Assembly: GCF_016801865.2 (NCBI RefSeq)
Contig: NC_068939.1
Coordinates: 95,126,067 to 95,190,066, forward strand
Direction: 5' to 3'
DNA: 64,000 nucleotides
DNA from: Culex pipiens pallens
Lineage: Eukaryota; Arthropoda; Insecta; Diptera; Culicidae
Every line of letters begins with the position of its first letter. Within the stretch, counting starts at the first letter, position 1. This document shows positions 35,789-45,030 of the stretch, in pieces. Below the pieces are notes generated by a model. It worked only from the letters and a program-made list of their open reading frames with translations. It had not been told where the DNA came from and made no database searches. The position numbers and the translations under genes are program-made.

Positions 35789-36957
35789 GAGTCAAGCATT
35801 GAACATATCCCAAATGAAGAAGTTGAGATTGCTAATTCAAACCAATCTTTAATTGAACATCAAATATTTTCAAGATTTATTCAACGATGGTAACGAAGCG
35901 ATGACAGCCACTGCCCAAGATGCCAACCACAGCGGAGAAAACAATCCGACCTGTCCGGAGGCTGTTCGGAGTGGCTGTCATCAGCAGAGACGGCCCGTAA
36001 TTACATGATGCGAACATCTTTTGTTCCTCCCACCCCTAATCTGGACCACCCCCAGGTTTTCTGGTTGAACGTTCTGATAAGCCAATATCAACAGAGCCCA
36101 GTTCACCTTCATCGATGATGTGCTCTTATTATTCATCACCTGTTAAGCTCAATAACGTTTATCATAATCGCCAGACGTCATTAGCAGCGCCCTCGAAAGG
36201 AGTTGGGCCGAAATGATAATAATTTATCCCAAGGAACATTCACAAAACACGCAAAAGTGTACCACCAATACCGGACTCAGTTCCACAATCCATCTTCCGG
36301 GGCAGCACTCCAATTCAGCAACCTCCACTCCAGATTGTGTCAGAAGCAACAATGGCAGCTAAACCCTGCCTCAAGGCTGGAAGTTGGGACGAGGGGAGGA
36401 GGTCGAAAAAGGAAACGTTTCTCCTAATGCCACCAAATCAACAACAGATGTGCGGTTGGTTTTTCGCTTTCGGACACACAGAATTTCAAATGATAATGTG
36501 TGCTGCTCCGGACCTCCGTCCCGGGAACGTCTGAGACCAAACTCACATGTTGCCAAAACGTTTATCAGCGTACTTAAGGGCAGTCGTTTTCGGGGGGAAG
36601 AAGCGCCCTTTTACATGACTCGTTCAATCTATCTCAAACTAGTAATTTTCATTGTTATCCTTCTTCCCAGCCAGCAGTAGAACTAGCAGTAGCAACAGTG
36701 TGGTAGAGGGTACGAAACGTATCAGAGAGTGCTGCCTGCCGGATGCTGGGGGATGTAAATCTGGGATGTATTCTCCGGGTGGTGGTCCGTCCCGGGTTAA
36801 GCCAACCCCAAGCTCTTGAGGCTTACTCTGTACGGTGTTCTTTTGCTGCTTTGAGCAATCCCGAACGAAAGTGGAGATTGATAGATATTAGCAAATGTGT
36901 CTTGCTTCTTTTCTGATGTGGCAATCTGTAGCTGGCTCTGTGTTCATCAACCATGGA
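35789..36957. other. Intron sequence flanking the retrotransposon
   Basis: Repeat-poor. GACAGCCACT at 35904-35913 faces AGTGGCTGTC at 35971-35980, a small dyad. No exon recognised. Confidence 0.5.
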
Positions 36958-36968
36958 GCGAGTGTGTG
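36958..36968. repeat. Target-site duplication, 3' side of the retrotransposon
   Basis: The 11-bp gcgagtgtgtg is identical to 41282-41292 and lies next to the element's A tail. Confidence 0.85.
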
Positions 36969-37214
36969 AAATATTTTTTTTTGAATTAAATATACTTTAT
37001 TGAATCTTTCTTATAATCATTACATTTGGTTTACATAATAAGTGGTCAGCTGTGGCTCTTCAGCTTTAGTTTGCTTTTCGTGATTTAAACACTGTTCATT
37101 TTCTTAACTTTAAAAGTATATGATTTATCATTTTTGTAACACTAGGTACAATGAGGAAGGCAAAAATTTAAGAAAACATAACCTAACCTAAAACTAACTT
37201 AATCTTACCATAAA
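36969..37214 (-). terminator. Retrotransposon 3' UTR, AATAAA signal and A tail
   Basis: After the ORF2 stop the minus strand has about 215 nt of AT-rich UTR, an AATAAA (complement of 36996-37001) and, about 14 nt later, a run of A (complement of 36974-36982) reaching the target-site duplication. A functional signal here, sense to the host gene, could prematurely polyadenylate intronic host transcripts; that is inference. Confidence 0.75.
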
Positions 37215-38750
37215 CTAAACCAATCCTTGAATCAAGGGGTATTCAGATATAGCACATTTTTCCCTGAATTTCAAACATTTTTCTTGAATCTTCTGATCCA
37301 ACATTTTTACTTCTGCTAATTCATGAACCTCACTTGATCTTGTCCAGCCAGGAACATTCAAAACCATTTTGAGTACCTTGTTTTGGACACGCTGGAGCTT
37401 CAATTTATGAGTTCTAGCGCAACACTCCCAAACAGGTACTGCATACTCAATAACGGGGTAAATTATTTGTTTGTAAACTGCTAGCTTATTTTTCAAAGAT
37501 AGCTTTGATTTTCTGTTAATTAAAGGATACAAACACCTGATGAGAATGCTGCACTTGTTCAATATTTTATCTACATGCTGCCGAAACAATAGTTTCGAGT
37601 CAAGTATGAGATCTAAATAGACAACTTCCTTTGACCAGGGTATCGAAACATCATTCATTTTAATCAAAACATCATCCTTTGGGACAAATCTGGCCGATTT
37701 GGAAAGTGGAAAAATGATGGTTTGAGTTTTGGCTGCGTTTATGCGAATTTTCCAGTCGCCAAAGTATTCGGAAAGAACGTCAAGACCCTTCTGAAGACGG
37801 CCAACTAAATATCTGGTTATTTTACCCTTATAAATAACGGCAGTGTCATCAGCAAAAAGTGACAACACACCATTACCAGGAAGAGTAGGCAAATCAGATG
37901 TAAAAATATTGTACAGAAGTGGGCCAAGAATACTTCCTTGGGGAACCCCAGCATCAATGTTGAATAATCCAGAAGCAATCCCATTCAGAAAAACCCTGAA
38001 CGATCTCTCCGAAAGATAGTGCTGGATAATTTTGATAAGATACATTGGAAAACCGTATAAATACAGTTTATGTATCAAACCATCATGCCAAACATTGTCA
38101 AAAGCCTTCTCAACATCCAACAAAGCCATAGCAGTTGATTTAGACTCAAGCTTGTTCTGCTTGATGATTTTAGTTACTCTCGTGAGCTGATGAGCAGTAT
38201 TATGACCCTTTCGGAAGCCAAACTGTTCATTCAAAATTATATTATTATCGTTGGTAAAATCCAAAAGCCTTGAATAGATGACCTTCTCAAAGAGTTTGGA
38301 CAGACTACTCAAAAGACTAATGGGACGATAACTTGTTGGCGATGTTGGATCTTTTTGAGGCTTCAAAATTGGTATGACTTTGCCCAGTTTCCAATTGGTG
38401 GGGAAGTAACCAAGTTGCAAACATTTATTGAAAATATTGGCTAGATGCTGAAAGAACTGATCACTCTGTTTTTTCAACACTAGATTAAAAATGTTATCAA
38501 AGCCTGGAGCTTTCATATTTTTCATTTGTTTTACTGCAACTTTGACTTCCTCACCAGAAACTTGGGAATCTGCAGGAAATTCAAAGGTAGAGTCATTGAT
38601 TGTTGAAATACTATTGGCAACTGATGTTTCTTTACGGCTGGTCATGGAAGCGCCAAGATTATGTGAACTAACAAAATGAAGCCCAAGTGCATTTGCCTTT
38701 TCCTCGGATGTAATCAAAGGAGAATCCTCAACATTAAGAGGAGGAATAGG
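37215..38750 (-). pseudogene. ORF2 3' half: reverse transcriptase domain downstream of the TAG
   Basis: About 511 codons in frame with the endonuclease half but separated from it by the TAG at 38751-38753. The first longer open frame begins at a TTG (38717), not an ATG. Numbering from there, the motifs are the finger region APGFDN (70-75), SYRPISLL (129-136), GFRKGHNT (167-174), motif A DVEKAFD with D201, GVPQGSILGP (257-266), and the catalytic FADD at 288-291. A cysteine- and arginine-containing C-terminal region follows to the stop at 37215. All catalytic aspartates are present, so the domain is decapitated but not decayed. Confidence 0.88.
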
Positions 38751-39869
38751 CTATGGTTTATTTTTAAGAACTTTTGAAAGTTTCCAAAATGGTTTTGAAT
38801 AATTCCCAAGCTGGCTTACATGTTTTGAAAATTCTTGATTTCTGATATTGTCAAGTCGGTCTTGTATGATTTTGTTCAAATTGTTAACTGAAATCTTTTT
38901 GTCATAGTCCCCAGTCCGTTGATATTGTCTCCTATAAACATTCCTAAGTCTAATCAAGTGTTTAGTATCTACGTCAATATCAGTTACCTTAAAATTAACA
39001 GGAACCTCCCGAACGTTGGCAGCCTCTGCTTGGTTGATAGCCTGCTGGATCACCTCCAGCGAACGATCAATATCAGCAGAAGTTTCCGGCTGTTGATCAT
39101 AGTCGATGTTGCTGTCGACCACTTGCTGAAACTGCTGCCAGTCAACGTTGTGGTAATCTTTCCGGGTTGATTGCCGCTGCGGAGTAACGGAAGCTCCAAC
39201 CTCCACAACCACCGGATAGTGATCAGAACTCAACTCTTCAAACACCTCAGGATGAGCCACGTTCTCAGCCATATTGGTAATGAAGAAGTCGATGATTGAG
39301 TGATTCCCAGACCGAGCCACCCTCGTTGGACGATCCGGACTCACAACGTTGTAGTATCCGTTTTGCAGATCGTTGTGCAGAATCACTCCGTTCCGATTCC
39401 TCCTGCTGTTGCCCCAAACTTCATGCTTCGCGTTGAGGTCACCAGCAATGATGTACTTTGCGCTCCGCTGGGTCAGCTTCTGGATATCGCTCTTCAGTTT
39501 TGCTGCTGAACCATCTCTGGAATTCACCTGACGTGGGCAGTATGCAGCAATGAAGAGTACTGGGCCAACCGAAGTGGGAATTTCCACTCCAACGGCCTCG
39601 ATGATGTCCAGCTTAAAGTGTGGCAGCCGGCGTGGCTTGAGATCACGATGAACAGCGACAAGCACACCTCCTCCTCCAGAGGTGGTCCTATCGAGCTGCG
39701 TCGCGATTTTGTAGTTTTGTAGATAAACTTTTTCACCGGGCTTCAGATGAGTTTCCGTGATGGCAGCTACGTCGATCTCCTTCTCGCGAAGAAAATCCAC
39801 CAGCTCTAAGTTCTTCCTCCTAATAGAGCAAGCGTTCCAATTCAGCAGCTTGAGGGACCTACGATCCAT
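38751..39869 (-). CDS. ORF2 5' half: APE-type endonuclease domain (372 aa before the TAG)
   Basis: Residues 1 to about 230 carry the exonuclease-endonuclease-phosphatase fold signatures: LNWNA with N12, ITETH with E39, AAYCP with Y110, GDLNAKH with D144 and N146, IIDFFIT with D194, and SDHYPV with D216 and H217. These correspond to the metal-binding and catalytic residues of apurinic endonuclease-type LINE enzymes. Residues about 230-372 form the linker before the reverse transcriptase, ending in KNKP just before the premature TAG. The start codon overlaps the end of ORF1 by 11 nt in another frame, so translation probably depends on reinitiation or coupling. Confidence 0.88.
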   Translation of the reverse strand: MDRRSLKLLNWNACSIRRKNLELVDFLREKEIDVAAITETHLKPGEKVYLQNYKIATQLDRTTSGGGGVLVAVHRDLKPRRLPHFKLDIIEAVGVEIPTSVGPVLFIAAYCPRQVNSRDGSAAKLKSDIQKLTQRSAKYIIAGDLNAKHEVWGNSRRNRNGVILHNDLQNGYYNVVSPDRPTRVARSGNHSIIDFFITNMAENVAHPEVFEELSSDHYPVVVEVGASVTPQRQSTRKDYHNVDWQQFQQVVDSNIDYDQQPETSADIDRSLEVIQQAINQAEAANVREVPVNFKVTDIDVDTKHLIRLRNVYRRQYQRTGDYDKKISVNNLNKIIQDRLDNIRNQEFSKHVSQLGNYSKPFWKLSKVLKNKP

Positions 39870-41235
39870 ACTGGATGACGAACGAGGTCAGCACTTCAAT
39901 CTGCTGGGTCTTGGTTTTGCATCCACGCAGTGCAGCGGACATCTGTTTGAAAATATTGAGGAGTTCGGTTGAGGTGTAAAGATCATTACCATTTTCCTCA
40001 ACTGCTGGTTCTTGGGTTGGTCTTGGCTCCTGGCTGAAGCCCGGTGGTGGCGTTCTCGGCTCCTGGCTGGAACCCGGCCGTGGATGATTCATCTCAGCTC
40101 TCTTCCTGGGATCCAACGGCAACGGTGCCAAGTTCGGGACCTGGCGTCGCGGTTGAAGAGGTGGAAAATTTTGCTCCACCAGGGCTGGAGGAGTTCTACG
40201 ACGCTGAGGCTGATTCTTCGTCGATGCTTGCTGCCGAATTTTCACGAACTCAGCTCTCTTGGGGCACTTTCGGTCGGTTGACGAATGCTCACCGTTGCAG
40301 TTGAGGCACTTCACCAGCGAATCTTGGATGCACTGGGATGTGATGTGCGCATCGGTACCACATTTGGCGCAACGACGCTTCAGGTGGCAGTTCTTACCTC
40401 CGTGCCCGAAACCCAGGCAGTTGAAGCATTGTGTGACGTCACGATGCACTGGTCGGTATCGCTCCCACGACACGATAATGTTGAAAACCGCTCGAATTGC
40501 CTTCAGCTCAGGAAGCGTCGTCGATCCCTTAGCCAAATGCAGCAGGTAGAGCTGGTCACGGTACTTGATGTCTTTGTTGCGTCGGCTCATTTTGTGCACG
40601 GCCAACACATCCAGTTTCAAAACTTTTAGCTCGGCAGCTAATTCCTCCACTGGCATGTCGTACAGACCTCTGACGACGATTTTGTACGGCTTATCCATGA
40701 CGACATCATGGGTAAAGTACTCCGCCTCGTTTTCGGTCAAGTAATCCTTGACCAGTTGATAGTGCTGCCTGGATTGCACCAGCACCTTAAATCCGTCCTG
40801 ACACAGACGAATGTTGCCTTGGACTTTCCCAGACTTGATGAGTTCAACAAGCCCCGCACGAAAGTCGATCGTTGCTGCTGATTGCCTCACATAAAAAGGA
40901 GGCAGTTTCTCCTTTCGCTGTTTCACTTCATTCTCCTTTGCTTCCGCTACCTGGTCCTCGTCAGGCAGTCCAGCGAACTTGTTGTTCTTCAAAAGCTGCT
41001 CCTCGTGCGATGAAGAGTTCTCCTCCTCCTCATCCATCGGTACAGTACCGTCGCTCTTTTTCGTCTTTTTGCTGTTCGATGTCACTTCCAAAAGCACCTT
41101 CCTTTTGGAAATTCCCGGTTTTTGGCCATCAGTTGAGGCCTCAACCTTCCTTTTGGAAATTCCCACTTTTTTGCCTGCTTGAGCCGCAGGTAGGGCAATA
41201 TTGCCGGCGTTTTGCGCCGGGACGCGACGAGTCAT
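39859..41235 (-). CDS. Retrotransposon ORF1: gag-like nucleic-acid-binding protein
   Basis: An intact 458-aa ORF from ATG at 41235 to TAG at 39859. It should encode the RNA-binding chaperone that packages the element's transcript. The N terminus is basic and contains a short internal duplication (GISKRKV at residues 25-31 and 41-47), followed by an acidic patch near 68-80. Residues about 180-260 resemble the conserved domain that precedes zinc knuckles in Jockey gag proteins. Three knuckles follow: C270-C283 and C289-C302 (both CX2CX4HX4C) and C310-C324 (CX2CX3HX6C). The C-terminal quarter is rich in proline, arginine and glutamine. The stop codon lies inside the ORF2 start region (overlap 39859-39869). 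No break is visible. Confidence 0.93.
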   Translation of the reverse strand: MTRRVPAQNAGNIALPAAQAGKKVGISKRKVEASTDGQKPGISKRKVLLEVTSNSKKTKKSDGTVPMDEEEENSSSHEEQLLKNNKFAGLPDEDQVAEAKENEVKQRKEKLPPFYVRQSAATIDFRAGLVELIKSGKVQGNIRLCQDGFKVLVQSRQHYQLVKDYLTENEAEYFTHDVVMDKPYKIVVRGLYDMPVEELAAELKVLKLDVLAVHKMSRRNKDIKYRDQLYLLHLAKGSTTLPELKAIRAVFNIIVSWERYRPVHRDVTQCFNCLGFGHGGKNCHLKRRCAKCGTDAHITSQCIQDSLVKCLNCNGEHSSTDRKCPKRAEFVKIRQQASTKNQPQRRRTPPALVEQNFPPLQPRRQVPNLAPLPLDPRKRAEMNHPRPGSSQEPRTPPPGFSQEPRPTQEPAVEENGNDLYTSTELLNIFKQMSAALRGCKTKTQQIEVLTSFVIQYGS

Positions 41236-41281
41236 GTTGATTCAGACAACCTTCACCAACGAATGCTCGGATAACAATGAT
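41236..41281 (-). promoter_or_regulatory. Internal Pol II promoter and 5' leader of the retrotransposon
   Basis: The minus-strand leader starts ATCATTG, matching five of six positions of the arthropod initiator TCAKTY. If the A of TCA is +1, positions +28 to +33 read GGTTGT, which fits the downstream promoter element consensus RGWYVT at its expected spacing. TATA-less initiator plus DPE promoters inside the transcript are known for Jockey-type elements, so a full-length RNA carries its own promoter. ORF1 starts 46 nt downstream of the 5' end. Confidence 0.65.
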
Positions 41282-41292
41282 GCGAGTGTGTG
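41282..41292. repeat. Target-site duplication, 5' side of the retrotransposon
   Basis: The 11-bp gcgagtgtgtg is identical to 36958-36968. It defines the 5' boundary at 41281 and shows that the copy is not 5'-truncated. Confidence 0.85.
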
Positions 41293-43785
41293 GATGTTCT
41301 CGCCGAGATATGGAAAGTCGATCCGTCGTTGAAAGCAAGAAGGAAAAATAATCCTTATTAGGAACGAGTTATACTTTGGGATACCTGGTGGGCAATTGGG
41401 CTAGGGTTGTCCGGGGGAAAAAGGTCATATTCCATAGATGGGTGACCTTCAATCGTTGGAAGGGGGAACTCTGGTTATCGGAAGATTCTTTTGATTGATA
41501 ATCGTTACGTTTTCTCTTGTTGAAGGATCAACATAGAGCTTGATTCACGTGAAACCGTTACGCAAACTAGGTTACCAACAGAACTAGGAAAGAATAATCT
41601 TATCTTTGTAGTGTTCCAACTAAGGTATTAGAAAAGTCATGCAAATAATACGAAAGTCTTGAATTTTGACTGATTTTCCATATATTATTTTCCATATAAT
41701 TTTCCATACAAAAATGATGTATGAAAATTCAAAAACTAGTATCTTTTGAAGGAATGTTTTGATCGATTTTGTGTCTTGGGCCAAGTTGTAGGTATGGATA
41801 AGAACTACACTGAAAAAAATATAATACACGGTAAAAAAAATTAAGATGATTTTTAATTTCACTTTTTGTCACTAACGCTTGATTTGAAAAAAAAAAACAC
41901 ACAATTTTTTAATTTTTATTCTCTGATATGTTTTAGGGGACATCAAATTCCAACTTGTCAGAAATTTCCAGAATGTGCAAAAAATCTTTGACCGAGTTAT
42001 ACATTTTTTAATTTGAAATATTAGTCGAAAAAAAAGGTCAATTTAATTTTTTGATGTAAAATCGAATATATAATCAAACGTACATTAGTAAAATTTTAAT
42101 AAATTGCACCGTTTTCAAGCTATAGCCATTTTAAAGGTATTTTTTTGAAAATAGTCGCAGTTATTCATTTTTTTAAGTAGTGTCCATGTTTGCCCACTTT
42201 TGAAAAATATACTTATAAAAAGGCTGAGAAAATTCTCTATATTTGTCTTTATGGAACTTTGTTGATACGACCCTTAGTTGCTCAGATATTGCCATGTAAT
42301 GATTAAAAAATAGGAAAATTGATGTTTGCTAAGTCACACCCAAACAACTCACTATTTTCTAATGTCGATATCTCAGCAATTAATGGTCCGATTTTCAATG
42401 TTAAAATATAGAACATTCGTTAAATTTTCCGATCCCTCCGAAAACTATTTTTTTTAAATAAAGAATAACATTTCAAAAGGACCAAACATTCAATATTACG
42501 CCCTTTTGAAACGTTAGTCTTGATTTAAAAAAGAATATTTCAAATAACCAAATTTCAGAGACACCATCGTCAGTTCAGTTCCTGCGAATTCAACAGATTT
42601 ATAATAATTATCCAGAGTGTAAAAATGACTGGCAACCTGTTTGTACCTCCAACTCCACTCCGCCCAAAATTTCCCCCAACACACTGCTTGAATGTCACTC
42701 CCGCCAGCAAACAAGTTGTAGTTTTTCACACTTCACGCTCCGCGTGCCACCACGGGACCCACCCCCGTGCTACGTCACCGGAATGCTCGCGCGTAAAAAT
42801 TAAACGAATTAACAGCGATGTTTGACATTTTCATAAACTTCACGCATAGATGGGAGCTAATTTTATTAAAATATTCATGAAAACGGAACGAGGCGCACAT
42901 TTCCCCCACCCCCAACCCCTTCCCTTTAACCCTAGTTGCGAAGTAAAAAATCGTGTTCAAATTCCAAACTTCAACCCGGCCCACCCTCCAAAATAACCCT
43001 GATTTCCAAAGTGTTTGCCATCCGGTTCCGGCCGCGTGACGTTTTGTAGCGCGACGGTGGGGCACGGAAAAAGGGTTGCAAATTAAATTAAGTGACACGC
43101 AATCACTTTCCATTTTAGACTTCCGTCGTCGGCGGGCCTTATTCGGGACGGTGGCGCTAGAAATTGAGCGCCTTGTTTTCGGTGAGGCGTATCGACAGGC
43201 TCGAGTAGGTTCCGGACGGATTTTGGCACGGAAAGTTCAGTAGGGATTTTGAATTTTGGAGAAATTTATATTTTGTCAATATGCTCTCAAATTGAAAGTA
43301 AAATCAAACTAAAAACAAAATCCTTACGTCAAAATTTCAAATTGATATGCTTTTGGGAAAAACATGTATGATAAGTGGCAATATTACATGGAGTTTTTTT
43401 TTGTTTCATATTTTAGATTTAAGGCTGGTTTATCAGTTTGCACGCGTAAATGTGTCTTGTGCACGATTTTGAGGAAACAATTGTATTACGAATGGCAACA
43501 TTGCACGAAGTCACAGTTGTTTTTTTTAATTTAATAAAGAATTAATAGCCATGATATATTTTAAAGAAATTTTTGATTTCCAACTTTCAGTACCTTCCTA
43601 AATTGCTCACTGAAAGCTGACTTTTAACGTTTTCTTCAAAAGGACCCTCCTTAAAACGGAAGCGTTCCCAGCAAAAAAATATCGAAAAACTCAACAGCCC
43701 CGGAGACCTTCCAACGGACCCGGGTTTCTTTCTTGTTCAGGGCCCACGAATTCCTGAGACGGAGCTCCGCTCCGACGACATCGCT
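41293..43785. other. Intron sequence downstream of the bru3 exon
   Basis: Near 41805-41840 two MITE-like ends (TACACTGAAAAAAATA and TACACGGTAAAAAAAATT) lie side by side without partners. 41990-42450 looks like a decayed dispersed repeat. No further exon was recognised. Confidence 0.5.
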
Positions 43786-43791
43786 ACTTAC
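43786..43791 (-). promoter_or_regulatory. 5' splice site (donor) of the bru3 exon
   Basis: The minus-strand sequence directly after the exon is GTAAGT, a full match to the consensus donor. About 15-30 nt further into the intron is a self-complementary run (CGGAG ... CTCCG, 43758-43777) that could form a small RNA hairpin. Confidence 0.85.
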
Positions 43792-43871
43792 CGGCATAGT
43801 TTGACTACCGTGAAGAGTTGTTATAGCAGCTTGAGCTTCTTGATGCGAGGTAAATTTTACAAAGGCGCAAC
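43792..43871 (-). CDS. bru3: Internal exon of a Bruno-3/CELF-type RNA-binding protein (part of RRM2)
   Basis: This is an 80-nt internal exon. On the minus strand a long pyrimidine tract (43874-43905) runs into a CAG acceptor at 43872-43874, and the exon ends in CCG followed by GTAAGTAG. It starts with the last two bases of a split glycine codon and then encodes 26 residues, ending at a codon boundary. They include the RNP1 core (G)CAFVKF and, at the C-terminal end, LHGSQTMP. This is the beta3-alpha2-beta4 portion of RRM2 in Bruno/CELF splicing and translation regulators, which bind UGU-rich RNA. Bruno-1/2 and CELF1/2 proteins have SQTMEG here, whereas the CELF3-6/Bruno-3 branch has SQTMPG, so I assign it to Bruno-3. 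The exons for the rest of RRM2, RRM1 and RRM3 were not found in the window. Family and splice sites are read directly. The orthologue name is inference. Confidence 0.93.
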
Positions 43872-43905
43872 CTGGAAAAAGAGAGAGAGAGTGGAAAAGA
43901 AGCGA
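43872..43905 (-). promoter_or_regulatory. 3' splice site and pyrimidine tract of the bru3 exon
   Basis: On the minus strand a CT-rich tract with several TCTCTC repeats ends in TTTTTCCAG immediately before the exon, as expected of a strong acceptor. Confidence 0.85.
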
Positions 43906-44511
43906 AACGTCTTTTTAGTAAGAGGAAAAATGAGATCCAAGAGGACGAGCAACGGGTTGAACAACTTCAAGGTTGGTTGTGTAATTATGGTTAGAGCGAC
44001 GACGAGCAATCTCAGCGCAAAATGGAGTGAATCCCCACCCCGCGTTGGAAATTGTTTGCGTGAAAATAATGGCTGATGGGGGTTGGAACTGGAGCGGGGT
44101 GGGGTTTCCTGACGATGTCGATAATTAATTACGAGAGTGTAAAATAATAGCGACTGCGAGCTTCAAGTGGTATCTGGTGAAAGAATGAGAGCGATTAAGT
44201 TATTTTTGAAAAAGGGGTTTGGCCGAACTTTCAGGAAAATTTAAAGCGTTAGACAGAGCCCAATGATTGGAATAGCCTGATTGAATTTAAGCCAGAATAA
44301 CTTAAGATGATTAAAATTCAAGTTTAAATTCATTTTACCAAATTTACCATTTTTTACCAAAAGGAATTCCAATTTTATGCTGAGGTATCATAATCATTGA
44401 TCCAAAAGTATTGTGCAATGCTTAAAAATGGTGGCTTATTTGAATTAAAATGGAAAAATTAATGCTATAAAATGCCATTTTTAAAGTAAGCAATGGATTG
44501 CATAAAGGAGC
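43906..44511. other. Intron sequence upstream of the bru3 exon
   Basis: Nothing recognised beyond the splice-site signals. Confidence 0.5.
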
Positions 44512-44860
44512 TATTAGACTATGACAAACAAACTCGCACTTTTTTGTGTTTGACAGTTTGCCAAACTCACAAACATAGCCAAATGTATGGCTATGATTGT
44601 GGCTGACGTTTTTGCAAACAAATCGTGGCAAAAAAACAAGGCAGGCAAACTGTCAAAAAGTTTGTTTGTTTGCGAGTTTATTTATTTGTTTGTTTGTCGT
44701 AGTCTTAGGACAAACTCGCAAACAAACAAACTTTTTGACAGTTTGCCTGCTTTGTTTGTTTGCAGAAACGTCAGCCTGCATACATTTGGATTCGTTTGTG
44801 AGTTTGGCAAACTGTCAAACACAAAAAAGTGCGAGTTTGTTTGTTTGCCATAATCTAATA
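44512..44860. mobile_element. 349-bp palindrome rich in TTTGTTTGTTTG
   Basis: TATTAGACTATG at 44512 faces CATAATCTAATA ending at 44860. The arms share ACAAACTCGCAC / GTGCGAG, GTTTGACAGTTTGCC and the CAAACAAACAAAC blocks around a centre near 44690. It lies 640-990 nt upstream of the bru3 exon in gene sense. Both ends are TA. Confidence 0.8.
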
Positions 44861-44879
44861 CTTCCTTAAGTCTTTTTCA

Positions 44880-45030
44880 ATAAAAACGGAGGGGCGGTAC
44901 GACCCCTTTGATTTTTGAACATGCGAAATAAGACATGTTTTTCAATAGTTTGAAGCCTAGAATGGTGATGAGATGGACATTAAATTTTGGTGTTAAAGAG
45001 ACTTTTATGTATAATTGTACCAAATCTAAT
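44880..45030 (-). repeat. Dispersed repeat family D, copy 2 (inverted)
   Basis: The minus strand matches 17930-18060 over about 140 bp, including the GGGGTCGTACC core, CATCTCATCACC and TTTCGCATG. It starts about 1 kb upstream (in gene sense) of the bru3 exon. Confidence 0.6.

Larger units (their letters stand above)
37215..39869 (-). pseudogene. Retrotransposon ORF2: endonuclease plus reverse transcriptase, split by one in-frame TAG
   Basis: The frame runs 885 codons from ATG at 39869 to TAG at 37215, and the only defect I see is a TAG at 38751-38753 (codon 373). The sequence on both sides is in the same frame and continues as coding sequence, so this is a point nonsense change and not a frameshift. 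The product would carry out target-primed reverse transcription: the APE-type endonuclease nicks the genomic site and the reverse transcriptase copies the RNA there. As written, the stop leaves the endonuclease intact but cuts off the reverse transcriptase. A recent inactivating mutation, a polymorphism, an assembly error and leaky readthrough are all possible; the first is simplest. Confidence 0.9.
36969..41281 (-). mobile_element. Jockey-clade (Juan-like) non-LTR retrotransposon, nearly full length
   Basis: A 4.3-kb LINE-type element on the minus strand. In order it has a 46-nt 5' leader with an internal promoter, an intact gag-like ORF1 (458 aa), an ORF2 with endonuclease and reverse transcriptase overlapping ORF1 by 11 nt, a 3' UTR of about 230 nt, an AATAAA signal and an A tail (poly-T on the plus strand at 36974-36982). 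Direct repeats gcgagtgtgtg at 36958-36968 and 41282-41292 flank it exactly and are the target-site duplication. Layout, three CCHC knuckles, APE endonuclease and an FADD reverse transcriptase are typical of the Jockey clade; Juan-C of Culex and Juan-A of Aedes are the likely relatives, inferred without a database search. The copy is full length and ORF2 has only one stop, so it looks young. It is in the same orientation as the host gene, within an intron. Confidence 0.93.

Noticed and set aside
40012..41240. Plus-strand open frames of 67-122 codons across the retrotransposon
   Set aside because: They are antisense shadows of ORF1.
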